Of a stretch of 64,000 nucleotides of DNA, positions 44,859-53,250 are shown one piece after another. The stretch is from Embleya sp040629175 (lineage in GTDB: Bacteria; Actinomycetota; Actinomycetes; Streptomycetales; Streptomycetaceae), in the NCBI RefSeq assembly GCF_040629175.1, contig NZ_JBEXUX010000001.1, positions 310,001 through 374,000 on the forward strand, written 5' to 3'. A program made the position numbers and the translations under genes. The notes under the pieces were generated by a model. That model was not told where the DNA came from, searched no databases, and was given only the letters and a program-made list of their open reading frames with translations. Position 1 is the stretch's first letter; the number at the start of each line of letters is the position of its first letter.

Positions 44859-46229
44859 TCACGCGGTCCGCACGAAACACCCCGACCGCGCCTCGAACTC
44901 CCGTACCGCCGGCACGTCCCGATACGGCGCCAGCCGATGCGTGAACTCGCGCACGTAGTCCACCGCCCGCGACGACCGCAGGCCCTCCGCCTGCTCCGTC
45001 GCCTCCGCCTCGATCCGACACGCCTGTTCGACCTCGCCCAACTCCAACAACGCGGTGGCCAGGATCGTCTGGCAGAACAGCCGACTGCGGGTGTACTCGC
45101 TGCCGCGCAACAGCAGCGACCGCTCGGCGTACTCGCGAGCCTTGTCGTAGTCCTCCAGGTCCCGGTAGCAGTGCGCGTGGTCGTCGGTGAGCTGCGCCTC
45201 GTTCATGAACGCGACCCACTCCGGCTCCTCGTCGCCGGGCGCCACGCACTCCAACGCCTGCTCCGCGCGCAGCAGCGCCGCGCCGCACGCCCGCGCGTCC
45301 CCGAGCAGCCCGTGCCCGCGCGCCTCGACCGCGTGGAACAGCGCCCGGACCCGGGGCGTGGCCACCCCCGAGGCGCCCTGCTGGGCGACCCGCGCCAGTT
45401 GTACCGCCTCGCGCCCGTGGCCGAGGTAGACCGCCTGTCGGCTCATCGTGGACAACACGAAGCCGCCGAGCGCCCGATCCCCCGACGCCTGGGCCAGCCG
45501 CAACGCCTGCACGAAGTAGCGCTGCGCCATCCCGTGCACGCCCACGTCGTACGCCATCCAGCCGACCAACCGGGTGAGCGTGGCCGCCGCGCCGAACAGC
45601 GCGCTGCCGGTGCGCGAGTCGTAGGTCCCGCGCAGTATCGCGGTCACCTCCGTGTCCAGGTAGCGCACCAACGCCTGCCTGCCGTGCCCGCCGCCGAACG
45701 AGTTGTCCAACCGCCGGAACGCCTCGCCGACCGCACGCACCGCGGCCACGTTGCCCGGCCCGACCCGATCGCCGTCCTGCCGGGCCGGCCGCTCGTCGCC
45801 TGCGCCGATCAGCCAGTCCCGACTGGGCACCACCAGCGCCCCGGGCGTGAACGCGGCCTCCACCAGCGCGGATCGTTGCGCCGAGTCGGCCTGCCACATG
45901 CCCGTGACGATCTCGACCGCCTCGGGCGGCCCCGACGCGTATTCGAGCCCGGCGTAGTCCGGCCGGCATCCGGCCATGCCCAGGTCCTCGGCGCTGAGCT
46001 TGCGGCCGAGTCGCTGGGTGAAGACCTCGGCAAGCAGTATCGGCACGATCCCGCGCGGATGTTGGCCACGCAGCCAGCGCGCCACGGAGGTCTTGTCGTA
46101 TCGCAGATCGATGCCCTGTTCCGCACCGAGTTGGTCAACGCGTCGGGCCAGACCGGCATGCGAGAAACCGGCTTCCTCGACAAGCGCCGCCAGCCGGTGA
46201 TTGGGGCGCCGCTCGACCCTGGCTGCCAT
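44859..46229 (-). CDS. XRE-like regulator with TPR-type C-terminal region
   Basis: The 456-residue protein has an N-terminal HTH-like region (residues ~10-65, LVEEAGFSHAGLARRVDQLG and TSVARWLRGQHPRGIVP) and a long helical region with degenerate TPRs. It belongs to the large streptomycete family that includes developmental regulators such as NsdA-like proteins. Its targets are unknown. A 19-bp palindrome lies 180 bases upstream in the spacer shared with the divergent CBM2 gene. TAGATT at 46293-46288 may be its -10 box. Confidence 0.8.
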   Translation of the reverse strand: MAARVERRPNHRLAALVEEAGFSHAGLARRVDQLGAEQGIDLRYDKTSVARWLRGQHPRGIVPILLAEVFTQRLGRKLSAEDLGMAGCRPDYAGLEYASGPPEAVEIVTGMWQADSAQRSALVEAAFTPGALVVPSRDWLIGAGDERPARQDGDRVGPGNVAAVRAVGEAFRRLDNSFGGGHGRQALVRYLDTEVTAILRGTYDSRTGSALFGAAATLTRLVGWMAYDVGVHGMAQRYFVQALRLAQASGDRALGGFVLSTMSRQAVYLGHGREAVQLARVAQQGASGVATPRVRALFHAVEARGHGLLGDARACGAALLRAEQALECVAPGDEEPEWVAFMNEAQLTDDHAHCYRDLEDYDKAREYAERSLLLRGSEYTRSRLFCQTILATALLELGEVEQACRIEAEATEQAEGLRSSRAVDYVREFTHRLAPYRDVPAVREFEARSGCFVRTA

Positions 46230-46706
46230 GGAGATGAACGCCTCCCGCTGGTGCGGTGGTTCGGTGTGGGTGGGTGATCGCGCGAGAATCTAGCGATTTC
46301 TGGAGCGCTACAACCCGAACGCTCGCAACAATGACCCTTTCGAGCTACCGGGGCCGGCCCGGCGGTCGGGTGGCGAATCCGGCGCGACGGCGGCCTGTCG
46401 TGGTCGAGTTCGGCAGAACCTGCCGAATCCTCGGGGCGGATGCGATGCGGCATCACCATCGATAGGTCTCTTGCGGTGCACGAAGCCGTGGTGGAACATG
46501 CGCGAGGCAGTTCACCCGATGGGGTGATCGACCCCCCGGCCGAAGCCCGATGTCCCGAGCCGGAACACCCGAACCGCACAACCGGAACCGAATCGGCCGC
46601 CGGCGAGTCGATTCGGGTGACCGAGTCGCGCAACCGGCCGGATCCGACCGACGACCCGTCCCGCGGCCCGCCCCCGCGGCCGCACCCACTCGAAGGAAGC
46701 GCACGC
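46230..46706. promoter_or_regulatory. Divergent regulator/CBM2 spacer with 19-bp palindrome
   Basis: In this 477-base region TTCGGCAG-AAC-CTGCCGAA (46409-46427) is a perfect dyad. It could be the operator of the neighbouring regulator. The CBM2 frame stays open leftwards to 46440, but codons before 46707 look non-coding and lack a ribosome binding site. Confidence 0.5.
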
Positions 46707-47408
46707 GTGACCCGGCAGCCCGACGACACCGCCCGCGGGATCGTGATCCCCCTGGCCGTGGTCGCACTCGTGTGCCTGCTGCTCACCAGTGGCGTCTTCC
46801 TGTTCTCCGGTTCGGGCGACGACAAGGGCGGCAAGCGCGCGATTCCGAACGACCTGAACCTGCCGCTGCCCGCGCCCGCCTACCCGCTGCCCCGCACCGT
46901 CCCGACAAGCCCGGGCGCGACCTCGTCGCCGGGCGCGAGCCCGACCAGGTCGGCCGGGCGGTCACCGTCCGCCTCGGCGAGCGCGACCGCCGGTACCGGC
47001 CCCACGGCGGCCCGCTCCACCGCGCCGCCCGCCTCGATCGCCCCGTCCGTCCCGGCACCGCCGGCCACCACCGGCCCCAAGGACATCTCCGTCGACGCCC
47101 GGGTGACCGATTCCGGTTGGGGTGTCGACGGCACGGTGGTCATCACCAACCGCACCACACGACCGCTGCCCGCCTGGGACCTGACCCTCACCACGTCCGG
47201 CCGACAGAGCGGCTTCACCATGTTGTGGGGCGAGGGCATGCGCACGAGCACCGATCGCGGGGTCGCCACCGCGCGCGGCAACGGCCCGTTGGCCCCCGGA
47301 GCCAGCGCGGTGATCGAGTTCGGGCTGTACGGCCGAGTCGCCGCGATCGGCTGCACCTTCACCGGCGTGACCTGCACGGTCCGCGGGCTCGACGCCGGCC
47401 ATCGGTGA
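46707..47408 (+). CDS. Membrane-anchored protein with cellulose-binding (CBM2) module
   Basis: The 233-residue protein has a short cytoplasmic end, one transmembrane or signal-anchor helix (IVIPLAVVALVCLLLTSGVF), a ~100-residue Pro/Ser/Thr/Ala linker, and a C-terminal ~100-residue CBM2-like domain (DSGWGVDGTVVITNRTTRPL; LPAWDLTL; GASAVIEFGLYG). No catalytic domain is present, so it may tether the cell to polysaccharide. AAGGAAG seven bases before GTG 46707 decides the start. It precedes lipB by 28 bases without functional link. Confidence 0.75.
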   Translation: MTRQPDDTARGIVIPLAVVALVCLLLTSGVFLFSGSGDDKGGKRAIPNDLNLPLPAPAYPLPRTVPTSPGATSSPGASPTRSAGRSPSASASATAGTGPTAARSTAPPASIAPSVPAPPATTGPKDISVDARVTDSGWGVDGTVVITNRTTRPLPAWDLTLTTSGRQSGFTMLWGEGMRTSTDRGVATARGNGPLAPGASAVIEFGLYGRVAAIGCTFTGVTCTVRGLDAGHR

Positions 47409-47436
47409 CGTTCGGCCCCGTCGTACGCTGGTGCGC

Positions 47437-48231
47437 GTGACCAACTTCTTGCGATTCGTGCACCTGGGCCTCGGCGCCGCCGCCGTTCCGTACGAGGCCG
47501 CCTGGGAGGAGCAGCGCCGCGTGCACGCGCAGGTGGTGAGCGGGGAGTCCGCCGATACCTGCCTGCTCCTGGAGCACCCCGCGGTGTACACGGCCGGTCG
47601 CCGCACGGACCCCTCCGAACGCCCGATGGACGGCACCCCCGTGGTCGACGTGGACCGGGGCGGCAAGATCACCTGGCACGGCCCCGGCCAACTCGTCGGC
47701 TACCCGATCGTGCGGCTGCCCGAGCCGGTCGACGTGGTCGCGCACGTGCGTCGGATGGAGGAGGCGCTGATCCGGGTCTGCGCCGAGCTGGGTCTGGAGA
47801 CCACCCGGATCGAGGGTCGCAGCGGGGTCTGGGTCCTGGGCGACGCGGTGCCGCCGAGCCCGGCCCCGGTCGGCGGGCTCGACCTGCGCCTGGACGACCG
47901 CCTGGTGGCCGCGCCCGACCCGCGCCTGCACCCGGAGTTCGACCCGCGCCTGGCCGGCCCGGAGTACGCGCCCTCCAACGCGGGCCAGCGCGGCGACGAC
48001 CGCAAGCTCGCGGCGATCGGCGTCCGGGTCTCGCGCAAGGTGACCATGCACGGCTTCGCGATCAACTGCGACGCGGACATGACGTACTACGACCGGATCG
48101 TGCCGTGCGGCATCAAGGACGCCGGCGTCACCTCGCTGAGTCGCGAACTGGGCCGCGAGGTCACCGTTTCCGAGGTGCTGCCGCTGGCCGAGAAGCACCT
48201 GGCCGAGGTGTTCGCGTCCGTGAGCGTGTGA
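47437..48231 (+). CDS. lipB: Octanoyl-ACP:protein octanoyltransferase
   Basis: The 264-residue enzyme moves octanoyl from acyl carrier protein to lipoyl domains, the first step of lipoate assembly. Motifs are LLLEHPAVYTAGRR, GGKITWHGPGQLVGYP, the lysine in DDRKLAAIG, and the acyl-binding cysteine in IVPCGI. An insertion of ~35 residues after GVWVLGD is usual in streptomycete LipB. TACGCT ends seven bases before GTG 47437, suggesting a leaderless start; GTG 47431 is the alternative. lipA follows. Confidence 0.93.
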   Translation: MTNFLRFVHLGLGAAAVPYEAAWEEQRRVHAQVVSGESADTCLLLEHPAVYTAGRRTDPSERPMDGTPVVDVDRGGKITWHGPGQLVGYPIVRLPEPVDVVAHVRRMEEALIRVCAELGLETTRIEGRSGVWVLGDAVPPSPAPVGGLDLRLDDRLVAAPDPRLHPEFDPRLAGPEYAPSNAGQRGDDRKLAAIGVRVSRKVTMHGFAINCDADMTYYDRIVPCGIKDAGVTSLSRELGREVTVSEVLPLAEKHLAEVFASVSV

Positions 48232-48462
48232 GGCCCGCACACCGGCCCGTACACCGGCCCGCGTGACGCACGCCTCGTACCGAATCCGGCATCCGGGGAA
48301 TCCACCCGGGTTCGTCCCGGTTGCCACCCGATGGGCCGTCCGGAGGCCCGAATCGCTCGGCGTACTCTGGACGCACCGCCCCACCACGGGCCCGGATCAT
48401 CCTGACGGGCCCTCCGCAGTCTGTCCCGCCCCGCAGGCTGCCCCGAGCAAAGGGAGTCGCGC

Positions 48463-49434
48463 GTGTCCGCTGTCGCACCCGACGGCCGCAAGCTGCTTCG
48501 CCTGGAGGTCCGCAACGCGGAGACTCCCATCGAGCGCAAGCCTTCGTGGATCAAGACCCGGGCGAAGATGGGCCCCGAGTACACCGAGCTCAAGCAACTC
48601 GTGAAACGCGAGGGACTGCACACGGTGTGCGAGGAGGCCGGTTGCCCCAACATCTACGAATGTTGGGAGGACCGCGAGGCGACCTTCCTGATCGGCGGCG
48701 ATCAGTGCACCCGGCGCTGCGACTTCTGCCAGATCGACACCGGCAAGCCGGCCGAGCTCGACCGTGACGAGCCGCGCCGCGTCGCGGAGTCGGTCCAGGC
48801 GATGGGGCTGAAGTACGCGACCGTCACCGGCGTCGCCCGCGACGACCTGCCCGACGGCGGTGCGTGGCTGTACGCGGAGACGGTCCGCCAGATCAAGGAG
48901 CTGAACCCGGGCACCGGGGTGGAGCTGCTGATCCCGGACTTCACCGCGCAACCGGACCAGTTGGCCGAGGTGTTCTCGTCCCGTCCCGAGGTGCTCGCGC
49001 ACAACATCGAGACGGTGCCGCGCATCTTCAAGCGCATCCGACCCGGCTTCCGCTACGAGCGTTCGCTCGACGTGATCACCCAGGCCCGGGCCGACGGCCT
49101 GGTCACCAAGTCCAACCTGATCCTGGGCATGGGCGAGGAGCGCGCCGAGGTCAGCCAGGCCATGCAGGACCTGTACGACGCCGGCTGCGAGCTGCTGACC
49201 ATCACGCAATACCTGCGGCCGAGCGTGCGGCACCACCCCGTCGAGCGCTGGGTGCGCCCGGAGGAGTTCGTCGAGCTGAACGAGGAGGCCGAGGAGATCG
49301 GCTTCGCGGGTGTGCTCTCCGGACCCCTGGTCCGCTCGTCGTACCGCGCGGGCCGGCTCTACCGCCAGGCCCTGGAAGTGCGCGAGTCCCGCTCCGCTTC
49401 GGGCGAAGGTATGCAGACTTTCACGTCGGTTTGA
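48463..49434 (+). CDS. lipA: Lipoyl synthase
   Basis: This radical-SAM enzyme inserts two sulfurs into the protein-bound octanoyl chain made by LipB. The 323-residue protein has the auxiliary-cluster cysteines C56, C61 and C67 (CEEAGCPNIYEC) and the radical-SAM triad C82, C86, C89 (CTRRCDFC). RSSYRA near the C-terminus carries the serine ligand. AAAGGGAG precedes the GTG. The products serve the two lipoyl domains of SucB encoded at 57506. The 231 bases before it hold no gene; TACTCT at 48364 may be its -10 box. Confidence 0.95.
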   Translation: MSAVAPDGRKLLRLEVRNAETPIERKPSWIKTRAKMGPEYTELKQLVKREGLHTVCEEAGCPNIYECWEDREATFLIGGDQCTRRCDFCQIDTGKPAELDRDEPRRVAESVQAMGLKYATVTGVARDDLPDGGAWLYAETVRQIKELNPGTGVELLIPDFTAQPDQLAEVFSSRPEVLAHNIETVPRIFKRIRPGFRYERSLDVITQARADGLVTKSNLILGMGEERAEVSQAMQDLYDAGCELLTITQYLRPSVRHHPVERWVRPEEFVELNEEAEEIGFAGVLSGPLVRSSYRAGRLYRQALEVRESRSASGEGMQTFTSV

Positions 49435-49459
49435 CCCGGACGTCATCGTTTGGTAACAC
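49431..49459 (+). promoter_or_regulatory. Promoter overlapping the lipA stop
   Basis: TTGACC (49431-49436) and TAACAC (49454-49459) are spaced by exactly 17 bases. The -35 box overlaps the lipA stop, and the promoter would drive the small gene at 49526. Confidence 0.5.
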
Positions 49460-49525
49460 ATTGTTGCGAGAGTCGGCCGCAGTGCGGCGAACCTTCGCAC
49501 CGAGAACAGGTAGGGGGACGACGTG

Positions 49526-49789
49526 ATGCAGGACAGGCAGCAGGGCAACGCCTCGGTGTTGCGCGACGCGTTCGACCGCGGCGCCGCGGCCCGCCGGGCG
49601 ACCGTGGGCCGGGTCTTCCGGGCCGTCGAGACCGTGCTGATGTTCGAGGGCGGTCAGCGCACCGCACGACGCAACGCGTGGGCGGCCGTGTGCGCCGACC
49701 GCAATCGCGCCCGCGCCCGCGCCGAGGCCTCCGAGATCCTGGCCCGGCTCGCCCCGGTCAAGCCGGCCCCGGGCGCCGGCTCGCACTGA
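49526..49789 (+). CDS. Small arginine-rich hypothetical protein
   Basis: The 87-residue protein is basic and probably all helical, with many Arg and Ala residues and no membrane segment. I do not recognise a family; a small gene in this place after lipA is found in other streptomycetes. ATG 49526 follows a GGGGGA by eight bases; GTG 49523 is next to it. A promoter lies upstream at 49431-49459. The 139 bases after it, up to the DUF4191 gene, hold no gene. Confidence 0.65.
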   Translation: MQDRQQGNASVLRDAFDRGAAARRATVGRVFRAVETVLMFEGGQRTARRNAWAAVCADRNRARARAEASEILARLAPVKPAPGAGSH

Positions 49790-49928
49790 CGCGTGGATCG
49801 CCGTACGGCCGTTCACCGGGGGTTCACCCGCGGCGGGCGGCCGTACCGCTGCGCCGCGCGCATGAAGGTTCGGACAAGCTGTCGGCAGGCATTGTCCCGG
49901 GTGGATGACACGCCAGTATCCTTTTCAC

Positions 49929-50615
49929 ATGGCGAGCAAGGAACCAACCGAGAAGAGCGGCCGGCTGAAGCAGATCCGGCTCGCCTACCAGCAGACGAAG
50001 AAGGCCGATCCGTGGGTCGGCTTGATTGTGGCGGCCTGGGGCCTGGGCGTATTCGCAGTACTCCTGGCCATCGGCTTCTGGTGGGGACATCCGATCTACC
50101 TGGGCATCTTCGGTGCCCTCGTGGGTCTGCTCGCGGCGGCCTTCATCTTCGGACGACGGGCCGAGAAGTCGGTGCTCGGCCAGATGGAGGGCCAGCCCGG
50201 CGCCGCGTTGGCGGTCATGCAGTCACTCAAGCGTGGCTGGGTCGTGACCCCCACCGTGGCCATCACCCGCCAGCAGGATGTCGTCCATCGCGCCGTGGGT
50301 CGCCCCGGCATCATCCTGGTGGGCGAGGGCCAGCCCGGTCGCGTGACGCGACTGCTGGCCGATGAGAAGAAGCGGATGTCCCGCCTGGTGGCGAGCACCA
50401 CGGTGCACACGATCATCGTCGGCAACGAAGAGGGTCAGGTCCCGCTGCTCAAGCTGCAGCGGCACATCATGAAGTTGTCGCCGACCATGGCCAAGCCCGA
50501 GGTCGCGGTGGTCAACGACCGTCTGCGCGCGGTCGGCGACCTGATGAAGAACATGCCGGTGCCCAAGGGCCCGATGCCGAAGGGCGCGCGCATGCCGCGC
50601 GGCCCGCGCGGCTGA
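49929..50615 (+). CDS. DUF4191 membrane protein
   Basis: The 228-residue protein has two transmembrane helices near the N-terminus (residues ~37-80, VGLIVAAWGLGVFAVLLAIG and IYLGIFGALVGLLAAAFIFG) and a conserved cytoplasmic domain, ending in a Met/Pro/Lys/Arg-rich tail. It matches the actinobacterial DUF4191 family (Rv2219), encoded near lipA and glnA. Its function is unknown. TATCCT ends six bases before ATG 49929 and no Shine-Dalgarno is present, so the transcript is probably leaderless. Confidence 0.87.
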   Translation: MASKEPTEKSGRLKQIRLAYQQTKKADPWVGLIVAAWGLGVFAVLLAIGFWWGHPIYLGIFGALVGLLAAAFIFGRRAEKSVLGQMEGQPGAALAVMQSLKRGWVVTPTVAITRQQDVVHRAVGRPGIILVGEGQPGRVTRLLADEKKRMSRLVASTTVHTIIVGNEEGQVPLLKLQRHIMKLSPTMAKPEVAVVNDRLRAVGDLMKNMPVPKGPMPKGARMPRGPRG

Positions 50616-50667
50616 CCCACCCCGCGCGACACGGCGGCGACACCCCGTCCCCACCCGATCACACACG

Positions 50668-50704
50668 AGAGCGGCGGCGATCCGAACCGGATCGCCGCCG
50701 CTCT
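50668..50704. terminator. Strong bidirectional terminator
   Basis: A perfect 16-bp stem (50668-50683 with 50689-50704, loop GAACC) followed by TT sits between the convergent DUF4191 and RDD genes. Confidence 0.85.
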
Positions 50705-50771
50705 TTCCGTTGTCACCCACCCGGCGCATTCGCCGTCCCGTATGGGCTACCCGGCCCGGGTGGCTTACGAG

Positions 50772-51230
50772 CTACGCGCGCACCACGGCGGTGCCGACCG
50801 CCTTGTCGTGGAACCCGCGCCCGTCCCGGTCGTAGATCGCCGGCGGGATCACCAGGCACAGCAGGAAGGTGCGCACCACGACCGCGAGCGGCAACAGCGT
50901 GTCGCGGGTGACCGACACCACCCGGATGCCCATGATGCGCTTACCGAAGGTCCAGCCGATCGTGCTCACCAGGAGCAGGTTCTCGGCGGCGAACAGGGCG
51001 AGGGTGCCCCAGCTCGTCCCGGGGTCGTTGAGGTCGCCGCCGCCCAGGAAGGACAGTGCGATGATGTAACAGATGCTCCAGTCGATCAGCAGGGCGATTA
51101 GCCTGCGTCCGGTCGGCGCGAGCGAGTTGGGTCCGTCCTCGGGCAGCCCGAGACGCTTGCCGCGGTAGCCGAAGTCTTCGGCCGCCGCCCCGGGGGCCTG
51201 TTTCCGCGATGCGGTCGTGTTCTCGTCCAC
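50772..51230 (-). CDS. RDD family membrane protein
   Basis: The 152-residue protein has the RDD layout: an Arg in helix 1 (GRRLIALLIDWSICYIIAL), two further helices, and GKRIMGIRVV with the late Asp in YDRDGRGFHDKAVGT. Members may be small transporters. TACTTT ends six bases before GTG 51230, with no Shine-Dalgarno, pointing to a leaderless transcript. It is divergent from glnA, with the GlnR box between. Confidence 0.87.
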   Translation of the reverse strand: MDENTTASRKQAPGAAAEDFGYRGKRLGLPEDGPNSLAPTGRRLIALLIDWSICYIIALSFLGGGDLNDPGTSWGTLALFAAENLLLVSTIGWTFGKRIMGIRVVSVTRDTLLPLAVVVRTFLLCLVIPPAIYDRDGRGFHDKAVGTAVVRA

Positions 51231-51340
51231 CCGTCCAAAGTAGACGAGCCGGGCCGATTCACCCGCCCCGGGGTGCGCGTGAGGAGGTTGATCATGGGCA
51301 TGCATCCAGGCAAGACGGGCTAGACCGTACGGGTGTGTGC

Positions 51341-51378
51341 GTAACATCCCGGAAACACGAGGGACACCGACGGGAAAC
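51341..51378 (+). promoter_or_regulatory. GlnR double box and promoter of glnA
   Basis: GTAAC-n6-GAAAC-n6-GACAC-n6-GAAAC matches the full GlnR consensus gTnAc-n6-GaAAc-n6-GtnAC-n6-GAAAc with one change (GACAC). TACCTT at 51389-51394 is a likely -10 box. GlnR activates glnA under nitrogen limitation in streptomycetes. Confidence 0.88.
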
Positions 51379-51475
51379 CGCTCCCGCCTACCTTCATGGC
51401 CTAGTGGCCACCGGGGAGGAGGCCGCTCCCCGCGAACGCAACTACCCGCGCCTGGCGCCGGGTCGAGGAGGATTG

Positions 51476-52885
51476 ATGTTCAACAACGCCGAAGAGGTGT
51501 CGCGATACATCGCCGACAACGACGTCAAGTTCGTCGACGTTCGTTTTTGCGACCTGCCTGGCGTGATGCAGCACTTCACGGTCCCGGCGAAGACGTTCGA
51601 CCCGACCGAGACGCTGGCGTTCGACGGATCCTCGATCCGCGGCTTCCAGGCGATCCACGAGTCGGACATGGCGCTTCGCCCCGACCTGTCCACGGCGCGG
51701 CTCGACCCGTTCCGCAAGGACAAGACGCTCAACATCAACTTCTTCATCCACGACCCGCTGACGGATGAGGAGTACAGCCGCGACCCGCGCAACGTCGCGA
51801 AGAAGGCCGAGCGCTACCTCGCCGGCACCGGGATCGCCGACACGGCGTACTTCGGCCCCGAGGCCGAGTTCTACGTGTTCGACAGCGTGCGCTTCTCGAC
51901 CGGCGCGAACGAGTCCTTCTACCACATCGATTCCGAGGCGGGCGCCTGGAACACCGGTGCGGAGGAGAACAACCGCGGCTACAAGGTCCGCTACAAGGGC
52001 GGCTACTTCCCGACCCCGCCGGTCGACCACTTCGCCGACCTGCGCGCGGAGATCTCCCTGGAGCTGGAAGCCGCGGGCCTGGAGATCGAGCGCCAGCACC
52101 ACGAGGTGGGCACCGCCGGCCAGGCCGAGATCAACTACAAGTTCAACACGCTGCTGGCCGCGGCCGACGACCTGATGCTGTTCAAGTACATCGTCAAGAA
52201 CGTCGCGTGGCGCAACGGCAAGACCGCGACCTTCATGCCGAAGCCGATCTTCGGTGACAACGGCTCGGGCATGCACTGCCACATGTCGCTGTGGACCGAC
52301 GGCTCGCCGCTCTTCTACGACGAGCAGGGCTACGCGGGGCTGTCCGACACCGCCCGCTACTTCATCGGCGGCCTGCTCAAGCACGCCCCGTCGCTGCTCG
52401 CCTTCACCAACCCGACGGTGAACTCGTACCACCGCCTGGTCCCGGGCTTCGAGGCGCCGGTCAACCTGGTCTACTCGCAGCGCAACCGCTCGGCCTGCAT
52501 CCGCATCCCGATCACGGGCAGCAACCCCAAGGCCAAGCGCGTCGAGTTCCGCGTCCCGGACCCGTCGGCCAACCCGTACCTGGCCTTCGCCGCCCAGTTG
52601 ATGGCGGGCCTGGACGGCATCAAGAACAAGATCGAGCCGCTGGAGCCGGTCGACAAGGACCTGTACGAACTGGCCCCCGACGAGCACCAGGCCGTGCCCC
52701 AGGTCCCCGGCACCCTCGCCGAGGTCCTCGACGCGCTGGAAGCCGACCACGAGTACCTCCTCGAAGGCGGCGTCTTCACCCAGGACCTGATCGACACCTG
52801 GATCGAATACAAGCGCACCAAGGAAATCGACCCGGTCCGCCTGCGCCCGCACCCGCACGAGTTCGAACTCTACTTCGACATTTAA
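51476..52885 (+). CDS. glnA: Glutamine synthetase, type I
   Basis: The 469-residue enzyme makes glutamine from glutamate, ammonia and ATP as a dodecamer. Signatures are FDGSSIRGFQAIHESDM, the KPIFGDNGSGMHCHMSLW ATP/metal segment and the NRSACIRIP loop. Y397 in LYELAPDE is the adenylylation tyrosine, in its classical position, so GlnE control is expected. GAGGAGG lies before ATG 51476. GlnR boxes upstream give transcriptional control by nitrogen. Confidence 0.97.
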   Translation: MFNNAEEVSRYIADNDVKFVDVRFCDLPGVMQHFTVPAKTFDPTETLAFDGSSIRGFQAIHESDMALRPDLSTARLDPFRKDKTLNINFFIHDPLTDEEYSRDPRNVAKKAERYLAGTGIADTAYFGPEAEFYVFDSVRFSTGANESFYHIDSEAGAWNTGAEENNRGYKVRYKGGYFPTPPVDHFADLRAEISLELEAAGLEIERQHHEVGTAGQAEINYKFNTLLAAADDLMLFKYIVKNVAWRNGKTATFMPKPIFGDNGSGMHCHMSLWTDGSPLFYDEQGYAGLSDTARYFIGGLLKHAPSLLAFTNPTVNSYHRLVPGFEAPVNLVYSQRNRSACIRIPITGSNPKAKRVEFRVPDPSANPYLAFAAQLMAGLDGIKNKIEPLEPVDKDLYELAPDEHQAVPQVPGTLAEVLDALEADHEYLLEGGVFTQDLIDTWIEYKRTKEIDPVRLRPHPHEFELYFDI

Positions 52886-52992
52886 TCGTCGGAGCAAGCG
52901 ACCCGCGTCGCCGAGCCGTACAGGCTCCCTGACCAACCCGGCCGCCCATCAGTGGGTCGTCGTTGGTCGGCGTCGGGCAACGCTGCACGGCC

Positions 52993-53034
52993 CCGAGACG
53001 GCCCCGGAGACCACGAGTCCCGGGGCCGTCTCGG
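52993..53034 (+). terminator. Terminator of glnA
   Basis: A perfect 15-bp stem (52993-53007 with 53020-53034) lies about 110 bases after the glnA stop. Confidence 0.75.
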
Positions 53035-53097
53035 CGTTGACGGGATTCCGTGTGCGGGCTGTGGCACCCGACCCCGTTCCGCTGCAAGACTCGGTCA

Positions 53098-53220
53098 ATG
53101 AAAATCGGGGAGCTGACCCGCGACGCCGTCATGCAGGCCCTTGCGGAGTGCGATCGACCGGAACCGAAGAGTTCCTCGAGACCTACGGCTTCAGGCCGGC
53201 CCGAAAGTACGTTCTTGCTT
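53098..53220 (+). pseudogene. Frameshifted N-terminal fragment of a ScoMcrA-like endonuclease
   Basis: From ATG 53098 the first frame reads MKIGELTRDAVMQALAECDR; after about 53158 the similarity continues in another frame as TGTEEFLETYGFRPARKYVL. Restoring one base near 53158 joins them into the N-terminal domain seen in ScoMcrA-like and HNH-type restriction endonucleases (LTRDAV..AL.E.DR.G...FL..YGF..AR.Y). No downstream catalytic part exists: the sequence runs straight into a terminator. This is read as a decayed remnant of a defence gene. The family name is from memory of its conserved N-terminus. Confidence 0.6.
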
Positions 53221-53250
53221 GCATGTGCCGGACAGCAACTCGAATCCCCT

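Noticed and set aside
46440..46706. An 89-codon N-terminal extension of the CBM2 protein
   Set aside because: A good ribosome binding site stands before GTG 46707, and the upstream segment looks non-coding and contains no signal or domain.
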